64,000 nucleotides of DNA from CAIYUC01 sp963682005 (GTDB taxonomy: Bacteria > Bacteroidota > Bacteroidia > Bacteroidales > FEN-979), in NCBI GenBank assembly GCA_963682005.1, contig OY820914.1, positions 3,720,001 through 3,784,000 of the forward strand, read 5' to 3'. A program made the translations under genes and the position numbers. Shown piece by piece: positions 1 through 8,359 of the stretch (position 1 is its first letter; each line of letters starts with the position of its first letter). The notes beneath the pieces are model-generated. The model worked only from the letters and a program-made list of their open reading frames with translations. It was not told where the DNA came from and did no database searches.

Positions 1-2
1 CA

Positions 3-665
3 GGGACTGACTCAACATCGGTCGTAACAGAGGCCCCCATTGTAGACAAAGTATTAACAGCAGCGGAACAACAGGCTTTAACGCCTGATATGGTTATACA
101 AAGCCTGAAAGAAGGCAACAAGCGTTTCATGAACAGCAGCTTGACAGCGAGAAATCACTCGGCATTGGTGCGTGATGCATCGCAAGGACAATATCCAAAA
201 GCTGTTATCCTGTCCTGCCTGGACAGCAGGGTTCCTGTAGAAGACATCTTTGACAAAGGTATCGGAGACCTTTTTGTAGCAAGAGTTGCAGGAAACTTTG
301 TAAATGAAGACATATTGGGAAGTATGGAGTATGGCTGCAAAGTTTCCGGGGCAAAACTTATTCTGGTGTTGGGACATGAATCGTGTGGTGCCATTAAATC
401 AGCGATAGACAACGTCAAGCTGGGTAATATAACGGCCATGCTTTCAAAAATAAAACCGGCAATCGTCCAATCAGCGGACTATAAAGGGGAAAAAACATCA
501 AAAAATGCTGACTATGTCCGGTATGTTGCCATAAAAAATGTTGAAAGCACCATTGAAATGATAAAGCAAAAAAGTCCCATTCTGAAAGAGATGGCAGACA
601 AGAGTGAAATAAAAATTGCAGGAGCCTATTATGACCTTCATACTGGTGAAGTGATTTTCCTGTAA
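3..665 (+). CDS. Beta-class carbonic anhydrase, 5' end outside window
   Basis: Zinc enzyme interconverting carbon dioxide and bicarbonate. The reading frame is open back to the window edge, so the N-terminus is missing; an internal ATG lies at 90. Numbered from that Met, the beta-class zinc site is complete: Cys43 in the CLDSR motif with the Asp-Arg dyad (Asp45, Arg47), and His96 and Cys99 in HESCG. About 29 residues before Met90 are rich in Ser, Thr, Val and Ala, as expected for the linker of an exported or lipoprotein form, but no signal peptide is visible. Family call is firm; cellular location is inferred. Confidence 0.93.
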   Translation, partial: GTDSTSVVTEAPIVDKVLTAAEQQALTPDMVIQSLKEGNKRFMNSSLTARNHSALVRDASQGQYPKAVILSCLDSRVPVEDIFDKGIGDLFVARVAGNFVNEDILGSMEYGCKVSGAKLILVLGHESCGAIKSAIDNVKLGNITAMLSKIKPAIVQSADYKGEKTSKNADYVRYVAIKNVESTIEMIKQKSPILKEMADKSEIKIAGAYYDLHTGEVIFL

Positions 666-800
666 ACCAGGTATGCGTTACAGAGTCGGCAGTTGGCAGC
701 CCGCAGCGCTCCGGCGTCACAGATGCCCGCCAGCCAGTTTTTTTTTAATATTTTTCAGGCAACCAATAGAGGTTGAGGTGTTACTATAAAAGGCAACAGG

Positions 801-853
801 GCAGTTGGCAGTTGGCAGTCGGCAGTCAGCAGTTGACAGTTGACAGTTGACAG
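801..853. repeat. Short tandem repeat, GGCAGTT/GACAGTT heptamer
   Basis: About 7.5 imperfect copies of a 7-bp unit (GCAGTTG, drifting to ACAGTTG) lie between the carbonic anhydrase gene and the next gene. A weaker outlier copy follows the carbonic anhydrase stop near 690-706. The rest of 666-964 has no convincing ORF. Two similar stretches near 718-735 and 860-880 share a CGGCGT...GCCCGCCA pattern. Confidence 0.85.
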
Positions 854-922
854 CACGTCGGCGTGAGAGAAGCCCGCCATAGATTTTTTTCGAAGTACCG
901 GTCAAAATATGTAAAGTTTCAC

Positions 923-930
923 TATATTTA
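923..930 (+). promoter_or_regulatory. Possible -7 element, TATATTTA
   Basis: One mismatch to the Bacteroidota -7 consensus TAnnTTTG, 35 bp before the ATG at 965. Only a candidate because the final G is absent. Confidence 0.35.
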
Positions 931-964
931 GTGGCTGAATCAGTTCAATTTAATTCATGTCAAG

Positions 965-1594
965 ATGAAAAAGTCATTTACAGTATTGATCATGGTGCTC
1001 ATGATGGCATCTTCCTATGCCCAGCTAAACCCGGTGAACAACCTAAACTGGCATCACTGGTATGAGTACCCGTATAACTTTTATTCGTTGTCATGGGATG
1101 TACCTGCACTTTCCGTGACTGATACGCTGGTTGGGTATAACGTTTACAGGGATAATGATCTCTGGCGGTTCCAGGAAAGCACCGGGGTATTTTGCATACC
1201 CGACAATTGCCAGGATCCTTATTTTCTTCTTATCTATGGATGCTGGATCAAGGTTAAAGCTGTTTATAATTCCAATCATGCAGAATCGCTCCCCGGTGAT
1301 TCAATTCTTGATCCCGGAGTTTTAATCGGACAAAAGGAAATATCAAGGCTTCCGGCAATGATCCTTACAAATCCGGTGAAAAGGGGAGAGGCGATCAAAC
1401 TCAGAGTGAATGGCCTTCCACAGGAACTCAGCATAACACTCCTGAATACGCAGGGAGTAAAGGTAAAGGAAGTGAATACGCGGGGCGGGAAATCAGCCAT
1501 TGAGTTGGAATCTGCTGGTCTGCCGGCCGGGTTGTATTTCCTGGTCATCCAGGATGATCATTCCCGTGGCGTTCAGAAAGTGATCATTCAATGA
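965..1594 (+). CDS. Secreted protein with type IX sorting domain
   Basis: 209 residues. An N-terminal signal peptide (MKKSFTVLIMVLMMASSYAQ) is followed by a region of about 100 residues resembling a fibronectin type III fold, with a GYNVYRD strand typical of Bacteroidota fn3-like domains. The C-terminal 80 residues match a type A sorting domain: LTNPVKRGEAI, then a GLPAGLYFLVI strand and a short basic tail. The protein is therefore expected to cross the outer membrane through the type IX system and be anchored or released at the surface. The substrate or partner is unknown. The gene is followed after 28 bp by another sorted protein, so the two may be cotranscribed. Confidence 0.75.
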   Translation: MKKSFTVLIMVLMMASSYAQLNPVNNLNWHHWYEYPYNFYSLSWDVPALSVTDTLVGYNVYRDNDLWRFQESTGVFCIPDNCQDPYFLLIYGCWIKVKAVYNSNHAESLPGDSILDPGVLIGQKEISRLPAMILTNPVKRGEAIKLRVNGLPQELSITLLNTQGVKVKEVNTRGGKSAIELESAGLPAGLYFLVIQDDHSRGVQKVIIQ

Positions 1595-1622
1595 TCGCAG
1601 GGAATCTGGTAGCCACAATCCT

Positions 1623-2693
1623 ATGAACGTCAACATCATGAAAAAACTGGTCATCGCACTTCTCCTGGCATCAGTCGGCTATTTCAATCTGTCAGCACAA
1701 AAGATCATGAACGGGATCGTTCCCGGTCAGCAATATACTTCGGGACTGCAGGTTAACCGTGGCCTTTGCGATACGATCTTTTCATTTCCCACATTCGATT
1801 CCATCCCTGCAGGCCTGGCGTTTGACGGGACATTTTTCTATTCAACGGCCCAATATCCCGGATTGATCAATAAATATCTTCCCACTGGACAGATGGCGGG
1901 TACGCTTCCCAACCCTGCCCCGGGAAGCGGGACATTCGGAGGGGACCTGGATTTTGATGGCACGCATCTTTGGATGGTAATTGAACAGGCAGGAAAGATC
2001 TTCAAACTTGATGCATCAGACGGACATGTCATTAAATCGTTCAATCTTCCAACTACGCACTTAGGTGACCCGAATAATTGGGGATGCGCTTATGATAATG
2101 GCTATATCTGGACAACTGAATATATCGATGAAACACTGATGCGCCTGGATACCGCGACAGGTTCAGTGGTTGATTCCTTCGCCATTCACAGGGCCATATT
2201 GCCGTTAAAGATCATACAAGGCAATTTATACGGGATCCAGTTTGTCTATGGAAATAATTTTCAATACCAACTGGTTAAATTCGACAAGACCAACGGAGCT
2301 GTCATTGATTCCATTCCCTGGTGTCTTGATTATCCATTGGGTATTGCCGAGGCAAATGAACATGTATGGGGACTGAGCTCGGAGGAGCTTTATGGCGGAA
2401 GTCAAAAGATTTATCAGTTCGATTCGTTGCTCATCTCCATAAGGAATCTTCGCCCTGAACAGAGCCGGGTTACTGTCTACCCTAATCCTGCATCTGAAAG
2501 GATTTTTATTGATCGTTCGTCCGGTGAACCAGCCTTGATGGAGATGTATTCAGTGTTGGGTGACTGTGTTCTCACGAAACAATTGTCTGGCCGGAAGAAT
2601 CAAGTTGATATCGGGTTGCTGAATAAAGGGCTTTATATTATATGCATTATTGACGTTGATGGGACCATCCGTCAGAAACTGACCAAAAACTGA
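1623..2693 (+). CDS. Type IX-secreted beta-propeller-like protein
   Basis: 356 residues with the start at 1623; an internal ATG at 1638 (MKKLVIALLLA) gives a cleaner signal peptide and may be the true start. The mature part has repeated blade-like strands (GLAFDGTFFYS, DFDGTHLWM, CAYDNGYIWTTE, AEANEHVWGLS) as in NHL/SMP-30-like propellers that bind ligands extracellularly. The last 80 residues form a type A sorting domain, beginning with VTVYPNPASERIFI and ending in a GLYIICIIDVDG strand. Surface location follows from the sorting domain; no function can be assigned. Confidence 0.75.
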   Translation: MNVNIMKKLVIALLLASVGYFNLSAQKIMNGIVPGQQYTSGLQVNRGLCDTIFSFPTFDSIPAGLAFDGTFFYSTAQYPGLINKYLPTGQMAGTLPNPAPGSGTFGGDLDFDGTHLWMVIEQAGKIFKLDASDGHVIKSFNLPTTHLGDPNNWGCAYDNGYIWTTEYIDETLMRLDTATGSVVDSFAIHRAILPLKIIQGNLYGIQFVYGNNFQYQLVKFDKTNGAVIDSIPWCLDYPLGIAEANEHVWGLSSEELYGGSQKIYQFDSLLISIRNLRPEQSRVTVYPNPASERIFIDRSSGEPALMEMYSVLGDCVLTKQLSGRKNQVDIGLLNKGLYIICIIDVDGTIRQKLTKN

Positions 2694-2936
2694 CCGGGAT
2701 ACTTGTTCTCATTTTATAAGTTTTTATACCTGCTGAAACACGGAAGTGGAAAATCCAAATCCGTAACCTGTTATTGTGAATGTTTAAAAGAATTCACATA
2801 ATTACTCAGAAATCGGTGAGATCCGTTTCAATCCTTCCGGATTTAAGACAATCAGCTTCTTTCTTTCACGGAAAAAAGTTACATCCATAAACCAGGAAGG
2901 AAGCCCTAAAATTGAGTTGTCGCATTAAAAGAACTA

Positions 2937-4259
2937 GTGGAAATGATTTTTAATGAATATATTGATCGGTTTTCCCTCTTCATAAAAAAGAACAGGATAT
3001 TGATTGCGTTAATTTTTTTAGCAACTTTATTTTATTTCTTTATCATAGATCAATTAGGCGGTTTTTCCTTTATAAGTTCTTCTTTATTTTCGACCGGTGA
3101 TTCTCAGGAATATTTACAGTATTCCCGGTGGATTGGAGGTGACGGAGGATACAGTAATGAAGGAAGAACTTTTTTCTATCCACTTCTAATTTTAGCATCA
3201 ACAAAATTGGCCGGATCTTACGGAATATGGTTTTTGCAATTCCTGTTATGGCTATCTGCTTGTATAATAATTTATATTACGGTAAACAAAGTAACAAACA
3301 ACATTTCATTAGCAATTATTTCTTTTCTGCTTGCTATTTGCAATATTTCCCTGGTTGTCTATACTGCACATGCCTTAACGGAGATAACAGCATTTTTTCT
3401 CCTTTCCTTATTGTCTTATCTTTTATCAGTTTCAAAAGGCCGTCCTCAAAAAATATCCTTTATTTTCTGCTTATCGGTTTTAGTGGCTGTTAAACCACAA
3501 TATTTAATCATCTTATCTATTTTTTTATTAATAATTTTACTGGTGAACGTTCATGAGATAATTAGAAAACCACTGATTCTATTATTAGTAATTTTAAGTT
3601 TATCACCGGTTATTATTCAAGTCGGCATTAATAAAATTAAACATAATACATTTTCTATAACTCAAATAGCAGATGTGACTGTCAGAGATTATTTTTACAG
3701 GAAAACTAAATATTTTGTGGAAAATAATACTTCAGCAGAAGTATTAAAAGAATTCGAAAGTTTACCAGAAAGTGAAGTGCAAATTCAAAAAAAGGATGCC
3801 TCACAGAGGGATACAAAAAAAATAATTCTCTATTTATTAAAAAATCCAAAACAATCGATGATCGTTTATTGGGATAATTTAATGGACAATTTCAGATCAG
3901 GAAATCCTTACATTAATAATAATCATACATTAAAAAAACTATCACAAAATATTAATACAAATTTTATTTCCAAAATTCATCTGGTAATGTTTCTTTTCTG
4001 GATATTTTTTCTTTCAGTAAGATTTTCTTTTTTTAAGACTGCAGGATTTCAATTTATTTTATGGAATGGAATATTGACGTTTTATCTCTTGTTTACTTCA
4101 GGAATAACATTTTGGACCGGTGACAGAATTATTGTATCAGCAACATCTCTTTGTTGCATCCTTTATCCATGTATGGTGTATTTATTCATCAGGAAAGACC
4201 AGTTGCAGGTTACTCCGAAATTCGAGCCAACCGCTTCAATCCATCGGTATCCAGGATGA
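2937..4259 (+). CDS. AT-rich polytopic membrane protein, possible GT-C type glycosyltransferase
   Basis: 440 residues with roughly ten hydrophobic segments beginning near residue 17 (ILIALIFLATLFYFFIIDQL). A long soluble loop lies between about residues 230 and 330, followed by C-terminal helices. The topology resembles dolichyl-phosphate-mannose-type (GT39/GT-C) membrane glycosyltransferases, but no catalytic motif can be assigned with confidence. The GTG at 2937 is used; ATG at 2943 is an alternative. The gene is far richer in A and T than its neighbours. Its last 16 codons lie antisense to the end of the Crp/Fnr gene, where base composition changes sharply near 4190. Transfer into this site is likely, and the original C-terminus may be lost. 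Confidence 0.6.
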   Translation: MEMIFNEYIDRFSLFIKKNRILIALIFLATLFYFFIIDQLGGFSFISSSLFSTGDSQEYLQYSRWIGGDGGYSNEGRTFFYPLLILASTKLAGSYGIWFLQFLLWLSACIIIYITVNKVTNNISLAIISFLLAICNISLVVYTAHALTEITAFFLLSLLSYLLSVSKGRPQKISFIFCLSVLVAVKPQYLIILSIFLLIILLVNVHEIIRKPLILLLVILSLSPVIIQVGINKIKHNTFSITQIADVTVRDYFYRKTKYFVENNTSAEVLKEFESLPESEVQIQKKDASQRDTKKIILYLLKNPKQSMIVYWDNLMDNFRSGNPYINNNHTLKKLSQNINTNFISKIHLVMFLFWIFFLSVRFSFFKTAGFQFILWNGILTFYLLFTSGITFWTGDRIIVSATSLCCILYPCMVYLFIRKDQLQVTPKFEPTASIHRYPG

Positions 4260-4923
4260 ACAATCTTCGTCCTTTCATGGATACCAGTTTCTCATCCTTG
4301 AATTCAGAAAGAAGCCGTATCACGGTTTCCGGTGCCGTACCGATGATGTTTGCAAGGTCTCTGCGTGTGAGGTTCAAATAGGCTTTGTTAGAATCGGATA
4401 TTTTCAGGTTGAATGATTTGTTGAGGAAGACAAGGGTTTCTGCAAGCCTTTCCCGTACGGGCTTTTGTGCGAGGGACGTCATCTTTTTCTCAGCCTCTTC
4501 GAGGATCTGGCTCAATGAAAATATCAGGGTCCTCGTAAATTCAGGATATTTGATCATCAACTGGAAAAAGTCAAATTTATTGATGAAACAAACAACAGCG
4601 TCTTCAAAAGCAGAAGCAGAAGAAGTATGGCTGTTGCCGGTGATCAGTGCTTTCAACCCGACAAATTCACCGGGAAGGGCAATCCTGATGATATGATCCC
4701 GCCCATCACTGTTTTCCCTGAATACCTTTACTTTTCCTTCAACCAGGCAATACAGGCCTGTTGCTTTATTCCCTTCCTGGTAAATACCCTCTCCTTTCCT
4801 GTAGAAGCTGACAATTTTCTGGTGATTCAGATATTGCAGGTCAGCCTTATCGAATGAGGCAAAGTAGGTGAGTTTCCCGGCGGGGCATTCCTCACACGAA
4901 TATTCCTGGGTCTTTTTGATCAG
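4210..4923 (-). CDS. Crp/Fnr family transcriptional regulator, start codon unclear
   Basis: The frame encodes about 237 residues: an N-terminal cysteine pair (CEECPAG), a cyclic-nucleotide-binding-like beta barrel (YRKGEGIYQEG, LYCLVEGKVKVF), a long dimerisation helix, and a C-terminal winged helix whose recognition helix reads DLANIIGTAPETVIRLLSEF. It probably regulates transcription in response to redox state or a small ligand. No ATG, GTG or TTG precedes the conserved barrel. An upstream ATG (4960) is followed in the same frame by TAA at 4933-4935. CTG at 4923 is the first candidate; the TTG at 4656 would delete the sensor domain. Start codon, nonsense mutation or sequence error cannot be told apart here. 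Confidence 0.7.
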   Translation of the reverse strand: MIKKTQEYSCEECPAGKLTYFASFDKADLQYLNHQKIVSFYRKGEGIYQEGNKATGLYCLVEGKVKVFRENSDGRDHIIRIALPGEFVGLKALITGNSHTSSASAFEDAVVCFINKFDFFQLMIKYPEFTRTLIFSLSQILEEAEKKMTSLAQKPVRERLAETLVFLNKSFNLKISDSNKAYLNLTRRDLANIIGTAPETVIRLLSEFKDEKLVSMKGRRLFILDTDGLKRLARISE

Positions 4924-4946
4924 GTGGTTGCTTTAGGTTTGCTTAC

Positions 4947-4954
4947 CAAATATA
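4947..4954 (-). promoter_or_regulatory. Bacteroidota -7 promoter element (TATATTTG)
   Basis: Exact TAnnTTTG match on the minus strand, 24 bp before the CTG at 4923. This places transcription initiation inside the short blocked leader ORF and argues for a leader-poor mRNA of the Crp/Fnr gene. Confidence 0.55.
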
Positions 4955-4962
4955 AACATTTT

Positions 4963-5012
4963 ACGTAATTCGTAATCCGTAATTCTTAATTAATCCAGCA
5001 TCCAGCATCAAA
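4963..5012. repeat. Short repeat array (ATTCGTA-type and GCATCCA-type)
   Basis: Imperfect copies of CGTAATT and AATCCAGC-type units fill the space between the Crp/Fnr promoter and the stop codon of the permease gene (5013-5015). The array begins directly at that stop codon. Confidence 0.75.
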
Positions 5013-5717
5013 TTACAGACCCTTCACAATCCATACGATCCCGATAAGGACGGCTGAACATCCTCCGGCAATGGTGAACCATCTTAGAAAATCCTGCTTT
5101 CTCCGGATAAGGGACTGAAAGGCCACAAACCCGAGGATGAAGGCAAACAGGATCATCGTGATAATAGTCCCGGCAGCAAATGCCGAAATATAGATCACCG
5201 AGTCCATGACCGACGGCAGCGCCAGCGAGGGCAACAGCGCGATAAGATGGCTGAACCCCGAAAAGCCATGGACGATCCCGATGAAGAGAGCAGTCAGCAC
5301 ATTCTGCCTCACCGAATGGTCATGTTCATGCTCATGTCCGGCCAGCTCATCGTGAGAGTGACTGTGAAAATGGGCATAGAGGAATGGTTTCGTATGAAAG
5401 TGAGCATGCGGGTGATGACCGTGATGGTGTCGAATGTAAATCCGGATCAAAGCCCAGCTTCCAACCCCGATGAGCAAAAAACCGACGATAACATCACTGT
5501 GCCGTGATAACTTTTCAACGGGTATCAGTTCCCTGAACAGGATGAAGAGAAGCCCGATCAGGAGCATCCCAATCGTATGACCAAATCCCCAGGACAATCC
5601 AACAAACCATGACTTCCCACGGGAATCAATCGCAAGGGGCGTCACTGCCGCGAGGTGGTCAGGTCCCGTAACCACATGTGCCATACTGGCGATCAAACCT
5701 GTAAAAAGTGTGATCAT
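5013..5717 (-). CDS. UreH/HupE-like nickel permease with His-rich loop
   Basis: 234 residues and about six membrane helices. Helix I carries HVVTGPDHLAAV, a variant of the HX4DH signature of NiCoT and UreH-type nickel/cobalt permeases, and helix II carries GFGHTIGM. A long cytoplasmic or periplasmic loop (about residues 105-150) contains nearly twenty histidines and probably binds metal. The ATG at 5717 is chosen because an upstream TTG (5735) lies within the -7 element at 5733-5740. The gene diverges from hypFCDEB, so supply of nickel for hydrogenase maturation is the natural inference; cobalt or another metal is possible. Confidence 0.8.
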   Translation of the reverse strand: MITLFTGLIASMAHVVTGPDHLAAVTPLAIDSRGKSWFVGLSWGFGHTIGMLLIGLLFILFRELIPVEKLSRHSDVIVGFLLIGVGSWALIRIYIRHHHGHHPHAHFHTKPFLYAHFHSHSHDELAGHEHEHDHSVRQNVLTALFIGIVHGFSGFSHLIALLPSLALPSVMDSVIYISAFAAGTIITMILFAFILGFVAFQSLIRRKQDFLRWFTIAGGCSAVLIGIVWIVKGL

Positions 5718-5732
5718 TTGGTCAATTTGGAT

Positions 5733-5740
5733 CAAATGTA
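5733..5740 (-). promoter_or_regulatory. Bacteroidota -7 promoter element (TACATTTG)
   Basis: Exact TAnnTTTG match, 16 bp before the ATG of the nickel permease. It rules out the upstream TTG as the translation start. Confidence 0.65.
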
Positions 5741-5771
5741 TGAAAAAGTGATCAAGGGATGAAGGGATGAA

Positions 5772-8132
5772 GTGATGAAATTCATGAACATTTCATACTT
5801 TTATATTGTGAATAGCAGCGAAAGATCTATATTGATCACGGTCAGGGGCCTGATCCAGGGTGTGGGATTCCGGCCGTTCATATACCGCCTTGCCACGAAA
5901 ACCAGCCTTTCGGGATGGGTGAGGAACACCAATGAAAATGTCCAGGTGCGGGTTGAAGGGAACAGGATTCATATTGACAGGTTCCTGAAAAAGCTGGCAT
6001 CGGAAGCGCCCCCTGCTTCCCTGGTCGGTGAGATCTTCTTTAAAGACATGGTCCCGGAGAATTTTTCATCCTTTACGATCAGGGAAAGTGATGACATTTC
6101 GGATGAAATAACAGGGATCAGCCCTGATATCGCCGTGTGCGGTGATTGCCTGCATGACATGACCATCGAAGGCTCAAGGAAAGATTATGCTTTTGTAAAC
6201 TGCACCAACTGCGGTCCTCGGTTCACGATTATCAAAGACCTGCCCTACGACAGGATGAAAACGACAATGGCGTCATTTCCTCTTTGTCCTGAATGTAAAA
6301 AGGAATATGGCGATATTGAAGACCGACGGTTCCATGCGCAGCCTGTCGCCTGCAGCATTTGTGGCCCTGCCTATACGATCCATCAGAAGGGGATCAGGAT
6401 CAGCAGCGATATACATGTGGTACTTTCACGTGCCAGGGATATCATTGAATCAGGAGGTTTGCTGGCCATGAAAGGGCTTGGAGGAATGCACCTGGCATGC
6501 GATCCTTTCAATGATAAAGCTGTTGAGAAACTGAGGAAGCTGAAGTGCCGGGAGGGCAAACCATTCGCCATTATGTTTTGCGATGCAGGGGATATCAGCC
6601 GTTACGCTTATTGCAGCAGGAAGGAAAAAGAATCCCTTGAATCGTGGCGGCGGCCGATCATTCTGCTAACGCAAAAGGTGATCGCTCCGATACGGGTGGA
6701 TCATAGCAGGAAACCGTCGGGACGGCGGCTGTTCCTTTCACCGGCAGTTACCTCAGGATTGACAACCATCGGGATCATGCTTCCCTACATGCCATTTCAC
6801 CACCTCCTTTTCCGTAACCTGAACATCCCGGCCCTTGTCATGACAAGCGGTAATTTCAGCAATGAACCAATTATCATGGACAATGAAACAGCACTTGAGA
6901 AATTTTCGCAGGTGACTGATGGCATTATTTTGCATAACCGCGACATTCAGAACCGGGCAGATGATCCCGTGGTCAGGATCATCGGAGGAAAAGAACGGGT
7001 GATGCGCAGGAGCAGGGGGTATGTTCCAATACCAGTTCAGACCAATGTTGATGTTGACGGCATCATTGCCTTCGGGGCAGAACTCGCTAACTGTTTCTGT
7101 GTCGGGAAAGGAAGGAAGGCCATCCTGAGCCAGCACATCGGAGATCTCAGGGGATTGGAGACAACCCTTTTTTATGAAGAAACCCTGCAGCGATTCCTTC
7201 AACTATTCAGGGTCAGACCGGCCCTGATCGCTGTTGATATGCATCCCGATTATATTTCAACGAGGGTGGGAAAAGGTTTTTGTGGGCTCCCTGTTGTCGA
7301 AGTTCAGCATCACCATGCACATATTGCCGCATGCATGGCAGAATACAGCCTGGATGAAAAAGTGATTGGCGTCGCCTTTGACGGGACAGGATACGGAACC
7401 GACGGGCATACCTGGGGAGCTGAATTCATGGTCTGTGATCTTGCTGATTTCAGAAGAGTGAGTCATTTCGGGTATGTTCCTTTGCCGGGGGGTGATCTTA
7501 CAACTGAGGAGCCATGGAGGATGGCTGTTTCATACCTGTACACAATATTCGGGAATGACCTGGTCGACCTGGATCTTCCATTTCTGAGAACAATTGACCG
7601 GGAAAAGATGGACATGCTGATCACAATGATGGGTAAAAAGATCAACTGTCCCCTGGTTTCGAGTGCGGGAAGACTGTTTGACGCGGTATCGGCACTTATC
7701 GGTCTGTGCAATGAAGCATCCTTCTCAGCTGAAGGTCCCATGAGACTTGAATCCATCATCGTTGAAGGAATCACGGGGAAATACACAGCAAAAACCGGAG
7801 ATGCCATTCTTTTCAACGAAACCTTCAGGGAGATCGTAAAAGATGTCATAAGTGGATTGGATGCATCACTGATCTCAACAAAATTCCACAATACGATAAT
7901 TTCCGTTATCTTTGAATCAGTGAAAGGGATCAGGGCAGTGGAAGGGATAAATAAAGTGGTTCTTTCAGGAGGTGTTTTTCAGAATAAATACCTTTTATCC
8001 CGTACTGAAAAAATGCTCAGGAAAGATCATTTTAATGTATTTGCTCCTTGTCAGATACCTCCCAATGATGGAGGTGTAGCCCTTGGTCAATTGATCATTG
8101 CAGCAAAAAGAAGGGAATTGAAATGTGTTTAG
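5772..8132 (+). CDS. hypF: Carbamoyltransferase HypF, hydrogenase maturation
   Basis: Uses carbamoyl phosphate and ATP to make the carbamoyl group that becomes the cyanide ligands of [NiFe] hydrogenase, passing it to HypE. All domains are in order: acylphosphatase (VRGLIQGVGFRPFIYRLA), two zinc-finger pairs (CGDCLHDM/CTNCGPR and CPECKKEYGD/CSICGP), a YrdC-like domain, and a Kae1-like domain with the VQHHHAHIAACMAE metal site and VAFDGTGYGTDG. 786 residues is normal length. The first ten or so codons overlap a short GGATGAA-type repeat, so a start at ATG 5784 or GTG 5808 is possible. First gene of the hyp operon. Confidence 0.96.
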   Translation: MMKFMNISYFYIVNSSERSILITVRGLIQGVGFRPFIYRLATKTSLSGWVRNTNENVQVRVEGNRIHIDRFLKKLASEAPPASLVGEIFFKDMVPENFSSFTIRESDDISDEITGISPDIAVCGDCLHDMTIEGSRKDYAFVNCTNCGPRFTIIKDLPYDRMKTTMASFPLCPECKKEYGDIEDRRFHAQPVACSICGPAYTIHQKGIRISSDIHVVLSRARDIIESGGLLAMKGLGGMHLACDPFNDKAVEKLRKLKCREGKPFAIMFCDAGDISRYAYCSRKEKESLESWRRPIILLTQKVIAPIRVDHSRKPSGRRLFLSPAVTSGLTTIGIMLPYMPFHHLLFRNLNIPALVMTSGNFSNEPIIMDNETALEKFSQVTDGIILHNRDIQNRADDPVVRIIGGKERVMRRSRGYVPIPVQTNVDVDGIIAFGAELANCFCVGKGRKAILSQHIGDLRGLETTLFYEETLQRFLQLFRVRPALIAVDMHPDYISTRVGKGFCGLPVVEVQHHHAHIAACMAEYSLDEKVIGVAFDGTGYGTDGHTWGAEFMVCDLADFRRVSHFGYVPLPGGDLTTEEPWRMAVSYLYTIFGNDLVDLDLPFLRTIDREKMDMLITMMGKKINCPLVSSAGRLFDAVSALIGLCNEASFSAEGPMRLESIIVEGITGKYTAKTGDAILFNETFREIVKDVISGLDASLISTKFHNTIISVIFESVKGIRAVEGINKVVLSGGVFQNKYLLSRTEKMLRKDHFNVFAPCQIPPNDGGVALGQLIIAAKRRELKCV

Positions 8133-8359
8133 GTGTACCGGCTAAAGTGGTAAGGATTGAGGGTACTGATGCCATTGTCGCATTAGGGGATGTCGAATAC
8201 AGAGCAAGCCTTTTGCTCCTGCCGGATGTCCGGGAGGAGGATTTTATCATCCTTCATGCAGGATTTGCGATTGAAAAGATCGATGAGGCAGAAGCAGAGG
8301 AAACAATGCGCCTGCTCAGGGCGATTGAAATGAATGACCCGGAAACGTTCCCGTTATGA
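8123..8359 (+). CDS. hypC: HypC/HypG hydrogenase assembly chaperone
   Basis: 78 residues starting with the diagnostic MCLGVPAKVV; Cys2 coordinates the iron that is being fitted with CN and CO ligands in complex with HypD. The OB-like beta barrel (IVALGDVEYRASLLLLPDV) and the C-terminal helix are intact. The start overlaps the end of hypF by 10 bp and the stop overlaps hypD by 4 bp, consistent with translational coupling. Confidence 0.96.
   Translation: MCLGVPAKVVRIEGTDAIVALGDVEYRASLLLLPDVREEDFIILHAGFAIEKIDEAEAEETMRLLRAIEMNDPETFPL

Noticed and set aside
5013..5717. TauE/SafE-type sulfite exporter
   Set aside because: The HVVTGPDH motif and His-rich loop together with the hyp neighbours fit a nickel permease better.
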